From contig NC_134399.1 of assembly GCF_050003625.1 (NCBI RefSeq), positions 41,432,671 to 41,496,670 of the forward strand: a stretch of DNA of 64,000 bases. Direction: 5' to 3'. How positions within the stretch are numbered: the first letter of the stretch is position 1; the number at the start of each line of letters is the position of its first letter. A model generated the notes under the pieces. It had not been told where the DNA came from. It saw nothing but the letters and a program-made list of their open reading frames with translations, and searched no databases. The position numbers and the translations under genes are program-made. This document shows positions 9,306-21,960 of this stretch, piece by piece. This DNA is from Haematobia irritans (taxonomy: Eukaryota > Arthropoda > Insecta > Diptera > Muscidae).

Positions 9306-11051
9306 TACACTGAAAAAACAGTGAACCCACCAGGAAAGAAAATTGTAGTTAATTTTAGAAAAAAAATAGATTAATTTTTGGGAAGCTCTGTAGAAAGTTT
9401 AAACTAAACGCAGATGTCACGCCGATTTCACAAAACTAAGTAAACAATTTTCGACAAATTCAAAAAAATATATTAGACATAATTTATTTATTTATTCTCT
9501 TTACGAATCCAAGCCGCAAGGCCATATACGGATTCCAAATCTACAAAAACATAGCAACAATTATAAGTTATAAAAATTATGAGCTTAAAAACTAGAAAAA
9601 AAGTAATATAAATAGTATTAATTAGAGGTGTGCACGTGAGTAATATTGTGCTCACGCTCACGCACACTCACGACGGAGTAATCTTATTCACGCACACTCA
9701 CGCACGATATTTTTTGGTAGGACTCACGGTCACGCACGCTCACGAAAAGAAAATTTATACTCACGCACACTCACGCACGAAAATCTTTTAAATGTCATGA
9801 CTCACGAAATATATCGTGACTCACGAAAAATGTCGTGACTCACGAAAAACTTCGTGACTAACGAATAATTTTATGAGTGATTTACCTATAGAACCTGACT
9901 GAAAACATGAGTATGGTTAAAATCGAGTGCGTTATAAAACTCTTACCACGTAGGATGTTACTAAAATTATAAATGAATTCAACTCGTAAGCATTTTATAT
10001 TCGTAAGCGGGATCATTTTCGTGAGCGTGTTTTTCCGAAATTCGTTACTCACGCACACTCACGAAGATATTATTTTCGTGACTCACGCTCACGCACGACA
10101 TTTGGTTGGTTAATCACGCTCACGCACACTCACGCCGTTGCCGTCAGCGTGACTCACGACTCACGCGTGAGTCACGAAAATATTCGTGAGTCACGACACT
10201 TTCGTGTCACGTGCACACCTCTAGTATTAATAACTGACTAACAGAATTTGAAACAAACAGATACACAATAATTAAAACAATTAACAAAAAAATTTGTTAA
10301 AATTAAGAAAAAATATGTAAAAAAAATAAATTTAAGTAATTACACAGGGGAACACAATTTAACTTTTTTTGTTGATTTGAAATCTATAGCAAATTTTTAG
10401 TAATTTGAGGTCGCTGAATCCAAATCTGCACATGGTTTTTTTCTATCAGCTCGAATTTTCGAGATATACCATTATGTTATATTTCATGTTAGCCTGATAC
10501 CGAAACAGGCAATTGACGTCCAAATGCATTATATCTAATTATACAATTATTTTTCGAGCTTTATGGACAGATATAGATTAAGGAACATGGTCAATAGAGC
10601 CATTGAAAAGAAAACGCCAGATACAAATCTATACACGCCTGGACTGTACATGTTTCGGTTCGGGCGAATGAACCTTTCCACAGCCTTTAGTATAGATCTG
10701 GCTGGGAGAGATGACTCAATTTTGGGCCCTTTATGCTAACTCCTTATGGAGAAAACATTTGGGAAATTTCCTCTTACAAATTGAATCATCTTTTCTCCCA
10801 AATTCAACTAATATTATAAATGAAAACAAATATATTCCTTTAAAGTCAGGGAGAAATTTAGAGGAACAAAAACTGCGTATCAATTGAGTTAATGTATCTG
10901 CTTAATATTGAACTGCTTTAATAAAGTAACCGCGTAAATTTTAACGCGAAAAGCGAACATAGTACTGGCCTTTGAAACGTAAAACTTAAATTAAATAAAA
11001 TATAATTAAATCGGCTTTAGTGAAATATAGGGTTTACTTTTTTTGAGTGTA
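9306..11051. mobile_element. TA-flanked MITE (family B), enlarged by insertions
   Basis: The left end TA-cactgaaaaaacagtgaac and right end tttttttgagtg-TA match both ends of the compact 517-bp copy at 59003-59519. The interior from about 9484 to 10800 is extra. It includes a hAT MITE (9623-10223) and AT-rich sequence starting ttatttatttattc that looks like a LINE 3' tail on the opposite strand. No gene was found in 10224-11051. Confidence 0.6.
9623..10223. mobile_element. hAT-type MITE with tcacg/cgtga-rich interior
   Basis: The 601-bp element has perfect 17-bp terminal inverted repeats (tagaggtgtgcacgtga) and an 8-bp target duplication gtattaat (9615-9622 and 10224-10231). An 8-bp duplication is diagnostic of hAT-type transposition. 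The interior is packed with cacgcacactcacg and cgtgactcacga motifs in both orientations. No transposase ORF is present, so it is non-autonomous. A shorter relative lies at 17862-18245. Confidence 0.88.
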
Positions 11052-11420
11052 TAAGAGGTAATTTTTGCAACTTCTACCTTCCACGTATAATAATTTGTTG
11101 CCTAACGATTTTGTCCTCCTTTCCAATTTCATTCCCTACAAATATAAGAAAATCATAAACCATTTTTTTTTTGAGTTTTAAATAATATTCAATTAAAAAT
11201 TTATTTGATTCAACAAATTTTTTAATTGAAACAAAAATCATTCCTAAAAATTAATAGTATCAATTAATTTTTTAATTGGATCAATTAATTTAATTGACTT
11301 TCAATTAATTTTTTAATTGATAATATCATTTCTGTGATTGAAGACATTTCAATTAAAAAATTAATTGAATCAATTAATTTCGTGATTGAATTAAATTTTT
11401 TTTATTTTGTGTGACTGCGA
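11052..11420. mobile_element. Family A scrap followed by an AT-rich ttaatt MITE
   Basis: 11085-11165 matches (inverted) the family A segment around 62395-62440 (ggaggacaaaatcgttagg). From about 11165 to 11420 the sequence is full of caattaa/ttaattg motifs, like the elements at 34179-34457 and 42480-42740. Confidence 0.45.
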
Positions 11421-11872
11421 ATAACAAACATACTCAATTGCTCATTATTGAATTGCTATCAATGCACGCTATCACGTGTTATTGGTTCTCAAACTTATTT
11501 TTATCTGTGTTGGCCTAAACAATCCATTAAAATAAACAAAAATCTGATAAAAACTTAGTGGTCTTTAACAAAACACAGAAAACTACAGATATTTGAATTA
11601 ATATATAGCATTTTCACTTCAAATGAAAACTTTTACATTTCAAATGCATACTTTTTCAAATCAAATGAAACCTCTTTCAAATCAAATGAATCTTTTGAAG
11701 TTTTAATGAAATGTTGACCCAGATTTTTATTCGATTTCATATTTAGATCATTGATGGATGGGGTATAATTACGGTGTATATGAAGGTAACAAATGATATG
11801 GTTAAAAAATTTATAGTTTAAGACTGAAAAAAGAAGACCAGCGAAAAAACGTAGTCAAAAACGCTATGATAA

Positions 11873-12247
11873 TAGGGCTGTTTTCCTTTAGCATTGGATG
11901 CAACATTTGTATGAGCTATCCAGAACATCGTTGCACTGGTGTGCTATCCAGAACATTTCATCAGTGCAATTCGCGTCGGTGTTTCCAGATTGCATTTTGA
12001 CAAAGTGATGCTTTTTAGATTCACAATAGCAATTTATTGTGACTAATTGATCGAATAATATGAGATTCAAAGTGGTACAGTGTCATAAATAATCGCAGCA
12101 GTAAATATTTGAGCATTTCATACATTAATACATACAGCTGATGACAGTGTTGCATATTTTTTTGAGATGTCCTGGATAAACGAGTACTCTATTTTCTTTT
12201 AGTCCGTGACTGCTTAGGGTATCCAGTGCTAAAAGAAAACAACCCTA
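11873..12247. mobile_element. Short inverted-repeat element (MITE)
   Basis: The left end tagggctgttttcctttagca and the reverse complement of the right end (tagggttgttttcttttagca) form imperfect TIRs about 375 bp apart. No target duplication could be fixed and there is no coding capacity. Confidence 0.5.
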
Positions 12248-12826
12248 ATGTTCTTTTTCGCTCAGAAGCAATGTATTTTACATCGAATTGTCAAAGGGCG
12301 TAAGACATCTTTATACCATAGGCATCCGCAGCATTGATTTCGCATTAGTTCTTCAAGTGTGATGATATTTCAGATTTTGTAAAAAAAAAATAAGGAAAAT
12401 CATAAAACAAATTATTACCGTTTTCTAATTGTATCTTTACGTAAAGGAGTTTTATATAATACTGGCAAATATTTGATTGCGAATTCCACGTCTGCCGTGG
12501 AATGGGTCAGTACACTTTTTAAATATTTTTTTGGAAATTTTCATTATTTTGTTTGTCCTTACTGTGTTTTATATCCGGTAAAATTCAGAAAATTGAAATC
12601 TATTGCGAAAACTTTGTAAAACAAAGAATTTTTATGTATCGCCCCAAAAGAACTTCTTGTGAAGGTCCATCTCTAGGAAAGCATTTTCTACTTCGGATTT
12701 GGATTTACGTTGAGGGAAACAAATGACATGGCTAAACGAGTTTATATTTAAGAGGGCGAACAATCCTAAATTAAGACGTGTATAATCATAATTTTAGAAG
12801 TGGTTGAATCTACAAATCAGAAAGTA

Positions 12827-13179
12827 GGTTAGGTTAGGTTAGGTTATGTGGCAGCCCGATATATCAGGCTCACTTAGACTATTCAGTCCATTGTGATATC
12901 ACAGTGGTGAACTTCTCTCTTATCACTGAGTGCTGCCCGATTCCATGTTAAGCTCAATGACAAGGGACCTCCTTTTTATAGCCGAGTCCGAACGGCGTTC
13001 CACATTCTAGTGAAACCACTTAGAGAAGCTTTGAAACCCTCAGAAATGTCACCAGCATTACTGAGGTGGGATAATCCACCGCTGAAAAACTTTTTGGTGT
13101 TCGGTCGTAGTAGGAATCGAACCCACGACCTTGTGTATGCAAGGCGGGCATGCTAACCATTGCACCACGGTGGCTCCCT
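12827..13179 (-). mobile_element. Full-length tRNA-derived SINE
   Basis: 353 bp with a perfect 13-bp target duplication aaatcagaaagta (12814-12826 and 13180-13192). On the minus strand it starts with a tRNA-like head with A box (tggtgcaatggttagca) and B box (gggttcgattcc). A unique body follows, and it ends in a (CCTAA)n-type tail. The last ~60 bp match the 3' end of the LINE at 18800-22190. It is non-coding and depends on LINE machinery. Confidence 0.9.
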
Positions 13180-15003
13180 AAATCAGAAAGTAACACATAA
13201 CGAAATAATTCTTCAAAAAAGTGTATTTTTGCTTTTAGCGATATAGCAATTCCTTCCAGAATAATTTTGTGGGCTTATTATAAATACATTCATTAACAAT
13301 AATTCTTTTGATTTTAGAGATTCATTTGATTTGAAAAAAGTTTCATTTGAAATGAAAGAGGATTCATTTGATTTGAAAAAGGTTTCATTTGAAGTAACAA
13401 TGCTATATATGTTTTTATTATTACTTTAATTAACACATTTAATATTTTTTTAAAGTAAAAAAATATAAAATATCAGAATAACCCCAGAGTAATTTACAAC
13501 ATTTCTTATTACTCCTCAGCTTATAATTTAACGAATTGCTAAGTATTTTTATACCCTCCACCATAGGATGTGGGGTATATTAACTTTGTCATTCCGTTTG
13601 TAACACATCGAAATATTGCTCTAAGACCCCATAAAGTATATATATTCTGGGTCGTGGTGAAATTCCGAGTCGATCTGAGTATGTCCGTCCGTCCGTCTGT
13701 TGAAATCACGCTAACTTCCGAACGAAACACGGTATAGACTTGAAACTTGGCACAAGTAGTTGTTATTGATGTAGGTCGGATGGTATTGCAAATGGGCCAT
13801 ATCGGTCCACTTTTACGTATAGCCTCCATATAAACGGACCCCCAAATTTGGCTTGCGAGGCCTCTAAGAGAAGCAAATTTCATCCTATCCGGCTGAAATT
13901 TGGTACATGGTGTTAGTATATGGTCTCTAACAACCGTGCAAAAATTGGTCCACATCGGTCGATAATTATATATAGCCCCCATATAAACCGATCCCCCGAT
14001 TTGGCTTGCGAGGCCTCTAAGAGAAGCAAATTTCATCCGATAGTATATGGTCTCTAACAACCATGCAAAAATTGGCCCACATCGGTCCATAATTATATAG
14101 CCCCCATATAAACCGATCCCCCGATTTGACCTCCGGAGCCTCTTGGAAGACCAAAATTCATCTGATTCAGTTGATATTTGGTACGTGATGTCAATATATG
14201 GCCTCAAACACCCATGCAAAAATTGGTCGAAATCAGTCAATAATTATATATAGGCCCCATATAAACCGATCCCCAGATTTGACCTCATGTGCCTTTTGGA
14301 GAAGCAAAATTCATCCGATCTGGCTGAAATTTGGTACGTGGTGGTAGTATATGATATTTATCAACCATGCCATAAGTGGTCCATATCAGTCCATAATCAT
14401 ATATAGCCCCCATATAAACCGATCACGAGATTTGGTTTTGGAGCCTCTTGGAGGAGCAAATTTCATCCGAGTTGAAATTTGGTACATTGTGCTAGTATAT
14501 GACCGTTAACAACCATGCCTAACTAGGTCTATATCAGTCTATAGTTATATATAGTCCTCAGATAAATCGATCCCCACACCCTCAAAAAAAAAATTGCTTC
14601 TGTAACATATATTCCCAAACATATTTTGCTTCAAGCATATACATTTTTGGGTATTGCCTAAACATTTATATGTTTGATTTCTTCCAATATATATATGTTT
14701 GAAAACAATATAATATGTTTGGGTAGTCTAAGTTCCAAACATTTTGTATTTTTCCATCAATAATGTTGTCTTCCAAAAAACTATATGTTCTTATGTGAAC
14801 ATATAATATGTTTGGAAACATTTTGAACCCAAAAATATTATATGCTTAGAAGAATTTTCTCCCAAAGAAGATTGTGCTCAAATTTTTTTCTGCCTAATTG
14901 TATATTCCTTCACATTCCACGAGTTTTTAGCACCTTTTTCTGTAATACAAACATTTTAGAAGAAATTATTATATTTTATAATTTGTTTTAATTTTACCTT
15001 TTG

Positions 15004-15076
15004 CCGGACGGGGATTCGAACAGCGGACCACACAGTTTATAAGCCAGCACACTAACCACTGGCCTACGTAGCTGTT
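15004..15076 (-). other. tRNA-like unit, minus strand
   Basis: On the minus strand there is an A-box-like taggccagtggttag and a perfect B box gttcgaatccc about 35 nt downstream, the spacing of a Pol III type 2 promoter. The acceptor stem is not well paired, so this is tRNA-derived rather than a working tRNA. The matching unit in copy 2 is at 28231-28306. Confidence 0.6.
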
Positions 15077-15198
15077 ATGGTCATCAAGAGATAATTATCG
15101 TTATAAGTTATATTTATATAGCATAGCTCGCGGCGCCCACGAGCTGATGCAAACATAACATTGTTTAACAACATAACATTGTTAAACATACATTTGTT

Positions 15199-15282
15199 GG
15201 CAGCGTGGAGCAGTGGTTGGTCGTCCGCCTTGCGTGACAGGGGACCTGGGTTCGATCCCTGCTTCGACCAACACGTTTTTTT
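15199..15282 (+). other. tRNA-like unit with T7 terminator, plus strand
   Basis: A-box-like tggagcagtggttgg, B box gggttcgatccc, and a T7 run at 15276-15282 fitting a Pol III terminator. The body resembles the SINE heads in this window. The 5' and 3' ends do not form a good acceptor stem, so a functional tRNA is unlikely. Confidence 0.6.
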
Positions 15283-17861
15283 ATATATTTTTTAACATAT
15301 ATTCCAGATACGTTCGGAAGTTCCCGAAAAGGTGTTCAGCATTACATACTATTATATTAAATTTTTATAAAAGACTTAAAGTCAGAAAAGAAAAGTGCTT
15401 GATATAAACGAAATGGACTGAGTTCAAATCAATTATTATTTTTTTATTGCAACAATAAAAATTGTGTAACAAATAAAGGTTTTTGTACACAAGTTTAAAA
15501 TTTTCGAAGAAATTCAAAAACTCTTACAAAAGAAGAACGTGAAGTCGAGTATATATAAATATTTTTCCATCGAATCCTAAGGTTAACGATAACCATTCAA
15601 AAGCACATTATATTTAAATTTTAAACAGTAATTTTAAAACAGCACATAAATTTATTTTGGTGTGAACAATTGTTTGCTAGCATGTAACACCATTAATTTA
15701 GAAATACAAATAAATATGAATTTTTATTAACGAATAATTTTGTACTTAATTTAATTCTTAAGGCCGGTATAAATTGGCATTATCACGTTAAAATGGCCAT
15801 GTTTACCTTTTACTTTTCTTTAATAATTTCTTTTAAAGAAAATAAACTTATTTAATTGTTGCTTTGGATCTTTCCCCACCATGTTGTAATACAATTTACC
15901 GGAAAAAGTTGTAATGTTATTCTGGTTTTGCCGCTAAAATGAGAAATAATTTTAGCGGCAAAACTCGAACTCAATGCCCACTTTTATTTTCGAAAAAATC
16001 CGTCAACTCCTCTTGGACTACTCATTAATAAAGAGGAACTAATCTTTGTTTTTTATAGATCTTCAAAGGTCGATACTTTCGTGTTGTCGTTATAATTAAG
16101 TGATTTGAATTAAAAATGGGTATCATGACATGAAAGAATAAATTTTGGACTAAGGTCAACTTGACTTTAATAATCCAGAAAAATTCTTTAAAATAAATGA
16201 AACTATCTTTAAATTTGTTGCATTTTTGCATCTTGACTACAAGGCAAAAATCATTCAAAAATAGGATATGTTTTTCAATACTTTATTTTATTTTTATGAA
16301 AAAAAAGCTGAAAAAGCGAAAAATTGAAATGTGCTTCGTAGAGTCAAGTACACAAAACCCCATTTAAAAGAGAATTGTGTCTTAAAAGCATCCTTACTTG
16401 TATTCTCCGCTTCTTTGGTTCGGAATCAATATCAAAATTGTTAAAGTGGAGACACAATCTTTGGAACCGGACATGCTTTTTGTTCAGTGTATAGTTAGTT
16501 AGTTAGTCGTTAGTTTTTATGAAGATCCCTTTAATTACCTTTGTTTGAATATTTTGACTTACTCGTCCTACGTTCCGATTTGTTTTGACGAAACAAAAAA
16601 ATTGTGCCCGTAATGCGAAAATGCTAAACAAAACTCATGCTCTTTTTTCAAATATATTTTATCTTGGTTCCGAATGAATTTTCTCTCCGAATACTCATTT
16701 TAATATTTTACTTAAGCATATACAATTTTTGGCGAAGTCTTATATCACAACATATATATTTTTACTCATAACATGTAAATTTATACTTGTTTATATTCAC
16801 ACATAGTATTTTTCCTATATTTAATGAAATCTTCTTTGTGTATATATATTTGTAATGCGCCAATTGGTTACTTTCATTATTTTACTTCCAGTATACACTT
16901 TGTCTCTCTTTGTAAACACATATATGTGTATTGGCTATTTCTAAATTAATATATGTTTGCATCCAAGCATATTATATTTACAAACATTTTATGTCCCAAA
17001 CATAATATGTTCTAACATATTAACATATATGTCCCAAACATATTATGCTAGTTTATGAACATTATATGTTTGCACTCAAAAATATTGTGTTTAAAAATTT
17101 GAGTTCCAAACATATAATGTTTATACCCAAACATATGAAAAACAGTCTTTTTCGTCCGTGCAATCACACAAAAATTGGTCCATATCAAGTTCATAATTCT
17201 ATATAGCCCCCATGTAAGCGACCCCCATATTTCAATTTCCATGTCGATTCGTAATTATTTGTAGACTTACCTATATATACCTTTTTTGTCTAATATATAC
17301 CACGTATGGACTAACTCATAATTTAGAAAACGATGTTAAGAAGTTTTAAGATACCACAACTCAAGTAATTCGATTGTGGATGACAGTCTTTCGTAGAAGT
17401 TTCTACGCAATCCATGGTGGAGGGTACATAAGATTCGGCCTGGCCGAACTTACGGCCGTATATACTTGTTTTAATTTGACTTTCTTTTAACCAGAATATT
17501 CATTTTTATGACCTCACATTGGCAAAAATCAGTTTTTAATAGATCGTTTTATTATTTCATTATCATTTTTTTGGAAACCAAGTTCAGAATAACCTCAGAT
17601 GAATTTGGACAATTTTTTATATATTTCTTCAGCGTATAATTTAATAGAAAATTGGTAAGTTCTCTTTTAATAGTTTGGCTTTCTTTTAACTAGAAGAGTT
17701 ATATAGAATATACCCCCCATAGGATGGGGGGCATATTAACTTTGTCATTCCGTTTGTAACACATCGGAATAAAGTATATATATTCTGGGTCGTGGTGAAA
17801 TTCTGAGTCGATCTAAGCATGTCCGTCCGTCCGTCTGTTGAAATCACGCTAACTCCCGAAC

Positions 17862-18245
17862 TAGAGGTGTGCGCGTGACACGAAATTATCGTGACACGCG
17901 TGAATCACGTGAGTCGTGAATGAAATCCAAATCAACTCTCGTGCATGAATAAAAATTCTGCAAAATCGGGCTCACGCAAATAATCTATTCTATTTTTGAA
18001 TTTTGTTACCTTGGCTGATTTGGAAAATATCGTGAGTCTTGTGAATTTTTCGTGAGTCACGTGACTTGTCGTGAATCGTGCGTGAACGTGAGTCTTTAAA
18101 AGTAGTTCGTGCGTAAGCGTTCGTAAGTACTGGTTTTCATTTCGTGAATGTGCGTGAGTGGGATTGGCTACCACACGTATCGTGCGTGAAATATTTTGCT
18201 TCGTGAATGTGCGTGAGTGAAATTTCTGTCACGCGCACACCTCTA
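17862..18245. mobile_element. hAT-type MITE, short relative of 9623-10223
   Basis: 384 bp with TIRs tagaggtgtgcgcgtgac and its complement, and an 8-bp target duplication with one mismatch (tcccgaac/ttccgaac). The interior is again rich in cgtga/tcacg. It interrupts the fly repeat between the words cgctaact and gaacgaaac. Confidence 0.85.
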
Positions 18246-18799
18246 TTCCGAACGAAACAAGCTATCGACTTGAAACTTTGCATAAGTAGTTGTTATTGAT
18301 GTAGGTCGGATGGTATTGCAAATGTGCCATATTGGACAACTTTTACGTATAGCCCCATATAAACCAACAACAAGATTTGGCTTGCGGAGCCTCTTGGAGG
18401 AACAAAATTCCTCCGATCCGGTTGAAATTTTGTACGTGGTGTAAGTATACGGCCCGTTACAACCATGCTAAAATTGGTCCATATCGGTCCATAATTATAT
18501 ATAGCCCCATATAAACTGATCCCCAGATTTGGTTTTGGAGCCTTTTGGAGGAGAAAACAACCATGCAAAAATTAGTCCATATCGGTTCATAATTAAATAT
18601 AGCCTATATATAAACCGATACCCACATTTAGCCTCCGGAGAGTCTTGGAGGAGCAAAATTCATCCGATCCGGTTGAAATGTTGTACGTGGTGTTAGTATG
18701 TGTGTGCCTCTAACAATCATGGTCATATTGGTCAATATCGGTCCATAATTGTATGATATATAGCCCCCATATAAACTGATACTCAGATTTGACCTCCGT

Positions 18800-21700
18800 A
18801 CATGACAGGGAGATGCCTCCCTATGCCGTTAAGACCTTAGTGGAGGAGTCACTGAAAACAAAGACGAAACTCATTATGGGATGCGATGCGAATGCACATC
18901 ATAGTATATGGGGAAGTAGTGATACTAATGCAAGGGGAGAGTCGCTAATAGAGTTTATTTTGCGTACTAATCTGCTAGTTTGCAACAAGGGAGATGTCCC
19001 AACCTTTGTCACTAAAAATAGGCAAGAGGTTTTGGACATCACCTTGGCTTCGCAAGAACTGAATGAAATGATATCTGAGTGGCAGGTTTTAAGTGAACAC
19101 AGCTTCTCAGATCATCGCTACATCAGTTTCAAATTTGATGTTCATATCACCAAGACCATATTTCCGCCAAATGTTAGGAAAGCTGACTGGAATAGGTATA
19201 GGGAATCGTTCAATAGGATGATACCGGAAATAACAGAGACAAATATGAGAAATGTGCAAGATATCGAACACGCAGTGGAGCGGATTACTAAGGCCTTCAA
19301 CATCTCACTGAAAGCTGCATGCCCTAGAGGAAAGCCAAGGGGGAAACATCGAACACCATGGTGGTCTACGGAATTAAGTAATATGAGGAAATCCTGCAGG
19401 AAGCTCTTTAACAAGGCAAAGTCCACCAGAGCCCCTGAGGACTGGGACGCTTACAAGAAGAATCTGAGAGGATACAAGCGAGAGCTGAGGGGGGCTCAGC
19501 ATAACTCTTGGAATGATTACTGCAGCAGTATTGAGAATACGTCCGAGGCTTCCAGACTACGGAAGGTTCTAGCATCCACCAACTCCGCTCCAGGTTTCAT
19601 TAAAACATCGGAGGGCAATTGGAAAACGTCCAGTGAGGAGACGCTGGAGATACTATTGGACACACGTTTTCCTGGAAATCAGACGGTTGAACCATGTACT
19701 GGCGGTGCCACAGTTGCGATCGTTTCCTGTCGAGGAAATTGTATCGGAAACTAGAATAAGATGGGCGCTAAATAGCTTTGGATCATTCAAATCCCCCGGA
19801 CCTGATGGAATTACTCCGGCGGAGTTACAAGCTGTAACTGACAAAATTATCCCCTGGTTGTCGGTGATATATAAAGGATGTATCAACTTATCATATATCC
19901 CAGGAAAGTGGAGGGAAACAAAACTCGTTTTCATACCTAAAGCGGGAAAAGCCCCTCACTCGAGGGCGAAGGATCTCCGACGAATCAGCTTATCCTCATT
20001 CCTACTTAAGACTCTGGAGAGGATGATAGATATTTATCTTAGAACTAGCATCGATTGAAGTTTGTTCTCGAAACGACAGCATGCATACTCGAAGGGCAGG
20101 TCTACTGAGACCGCACTACATGAACTAGTCAGCTTTATTGAAGGATCACTATCTGTCAAAGAATACACAATCGTGGCGTTTCTAGACATCGAAGGGGCGT
20201 TCAATAATGTCCATCCGAGCTCGATATTAAATGGACTGACAACTCTGAATGTTGATCCATGTATACTCAGGCTGTTAGACGAACTGCTAATGAAGAGACG
20301 TATTTCAGCCACACTAGGACAAGCAAACATACAAAGGTATGTGAACAGAGGAACTCCCCAAGGAGGAGTTCTATCACCTCTTCTTTGGAATGTTGCTATA
20401 AATAGCCTTCTGGTTACTCTAGAAAAAGAAAGGATAAAAGTGGTGGCATACGCAGATGATGTGGCTCTGGCAGTCAGGGGAAAATTCCCATCCACAATCA
20501 GAGATATTATTCAGAGGGCCCTCCGGATGACTGAGAAATGGGCGAAAGACAATGGTCTTGGAGTAAATCCTGCAAAGACAGAATTAGTCATATACTGCAA
20601 AGATCGCAAAACTCCCACGGTTATGCCCATTTCCTTAGGGGGTATTGAAATTCCCTTTGGTGATTGTGCAAAATACCTTGGCGTTATTTTGGACAGGAAG
20701 CTGAACTTTAAGCTTAATATTGAAGAAAGGGCGAGAAAGGCAACTGTAGCTTTGTACTCGTGCAAAAAGGCAATAGGAAAAAAGTGGGGACTAAAACCAA
20801 AAATTGGCAGTGGTTAGACCTATAATGCTATATGGTGTTGTAGTCTGGTGGCCGGCACTTCAGAAACCGACTTGTTTAGATAAAGTTCAGCGTATGGCGT
20901 GTTTGTGTATTTCAGGCGCATTCAGCAAGACAGGAACAAATTCCCTTAATGTCATGCTGCATCTATTGCCTTTAGACATTTTGGCCAAACAGTCAGCTGC
21001 AACAACGGCTGTGCGGTTGCGCGAACTATCGATGTGGTCGGAAAAAGGTTACGGTCACAGTTCTGTCCTCAAAATAATGCCAGATGTGACTAACGTAGTG
21101 GATTACACTTTGGCGTGTCCACTTTTCGACAAAAAGTTTGAGACTCTAATCCCCAACAGTGAGGAGTGGTGCACACATACCCCGGGGAATAAAGAATATA
21201 TAGATTTCTACACTGATGGCTCCAATTTGGATGGACAAGTGGGGTTCGGAGTATCTTCTAATGATCTGGAACTTCGAATAGCGAAAAGATTACCTAATCA
21301 CTGTAGTGTTTTTCAGGCTGAAATATTAGCAATAAGAGAGGTGGCGAATTGGCTGAGAAGTAATGTTCCAAAAAATGTGGGCATTAATATATACTCAGAC
21401 AGTCAACCTGCAATAAAATCCTTGGACTCTGTGTTCCTCAACTCGAAAACGGCCATCGACTGCCGCAAATCTCTCAATGAGATGGCTGAGCAGTACAATA
21501 TTCACCTAATATGGGTGGCTGGCCATAGGAACATACCGGGGAACTGCGAAGCGGATGAGTTGGCAAGGCTAGGGACTACCTTACATATTCCAGGGGAACT
21601 GGAATTTGTTGGTATGCCCCTATCTACCGTAAGCTCATACTGCGTGAGAAGGCTGTTAGGATGGCAAATGTTCGACGGGAGAATTGCAAGGGTTGTAACG

Positions 21701-21960
21701 ACACCAAGCAAATATGGCCCCATTTCAACTTAAACCTCACACTAGATATGCTAATGTTCTCGAGACGTCAGATATCACTCCTGATATCTGCTATAACGGG
21801 TCGCTGCCTGATAGGCGATTTTGCAAAAACTATTGGCGCGAAGTATGTATAATGAATATTGAATGAGCTGTCATGATGCGGAGGAAAAAGAATCAATTAA
21901 ACACCTCTTGTGTGAGTGTCCTGCATTTTGTGTAAAGCGCAAGCAGCTTTTAGGAGCATA
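18800..21960 (+). pseudogene. LINE ORF2 (endonuclease-RT-RNase H), disrupted
   Basis: The reading frame changes several times. Endonuclease lies at 18800-~19700 (MGCDANAHH and the SDH motif near HSFSDHRYI). The RT follows in another frame (~19690-20817) with SPGPDGIT, FLDIEGAFNNVH, GTPQGGVLSP and catalytic YADD, broken by TGA at 20056-20058. RNase H is in a third frame (20804-21733) with FYTDGS, QAEILAIRE, IYSDSQ and NCEADELA. A further shift leads to RRQISLLISAITG and a Cys/His-rich end (to ~21960). A deletion near 20808 removes codons between RT and RNase H. It was an enzyme for copying element RNA into DNA at the target and cannot now make a full protein. Confidence 0.9.

Larger units (their letters stand above)
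11610..13405. repeat. Long inverted repeat (~90-bp arms) enclosing a MITE and a SINE
   Basis: The left arm (11610-11710) carries repeated caaatcaaatgaa words and the right arm (13315-13405) carries their reverse complement (ttcatttgatttg). A direct repeat around caaatgayatgg also occurs at about 11788 and 12720. This may be a foldback element or two opposed simple-repeat copies. No gene is seen between the arms beyond the elements listed. Confidence 0.4.
14578..17158. mobile_element. DNA element carrying two divergent tRNA-like units, copy 1
   Basis: The ends (caccctcaaaaaaaa... and ...catatgaaaaacagtc) and the interior match the element at 27928-29715, where TA flanks both ends. The interior has many acatat/catatg words, a minus-strand tRNA-like unit (15004-15076), a plus-strand one (15199-15270) and, at about 16020-16493, a partial family X MITE ending gttcagtgta. 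It interrupts the surrounding fly repeat. No transposase was found, so it is non-autonomous. Confidence 0.65.
13551..17471. repeat. Abundant fly repeat, copy 1, split by a tRNA-bearing element
   Basis: It begins accctccaccataggatg and ends gaacttacggccgtatatac. The body (13551-14577 and 17159-17471) consists of degenerate ~100-150-bp units containing atagcccccatataaaccga and ggtccatatcggtccata words. Copies recur at 17703-24626, 30577-34130, 36340-36730 and 42760-43410. ORFs across it are by-products of the repeat unit. I cannot name the family. 17472-17702 shows no further feature. Confidence 0.75.

Noticed and set aside
12827..12850. Interstitial telomere repeat (ttagg)n
   Set aside because: It is the reverse complement of the SINE tail, with only about four units. 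Flies lack TTAGG telomeres.
13539..14240. 233-codon minus-strand ORF
   Set aside because: It lies wholly in the fly repeat and encodes repeated by-products (MGAIYNY-like units). Other copies of the repeat are not open.
15199..15270. Functional tRNA gene
   Set aside because: A and B boxes are present, but the acceptor and T stems pair poorly and the unit sits in a transposon. It is better called tRNA-derived.
19142..19426. Minus-strand ORFs opposite the LINE
   Set aside because: Shadows of the ORF2 reading frame with no protein-like features of their own.
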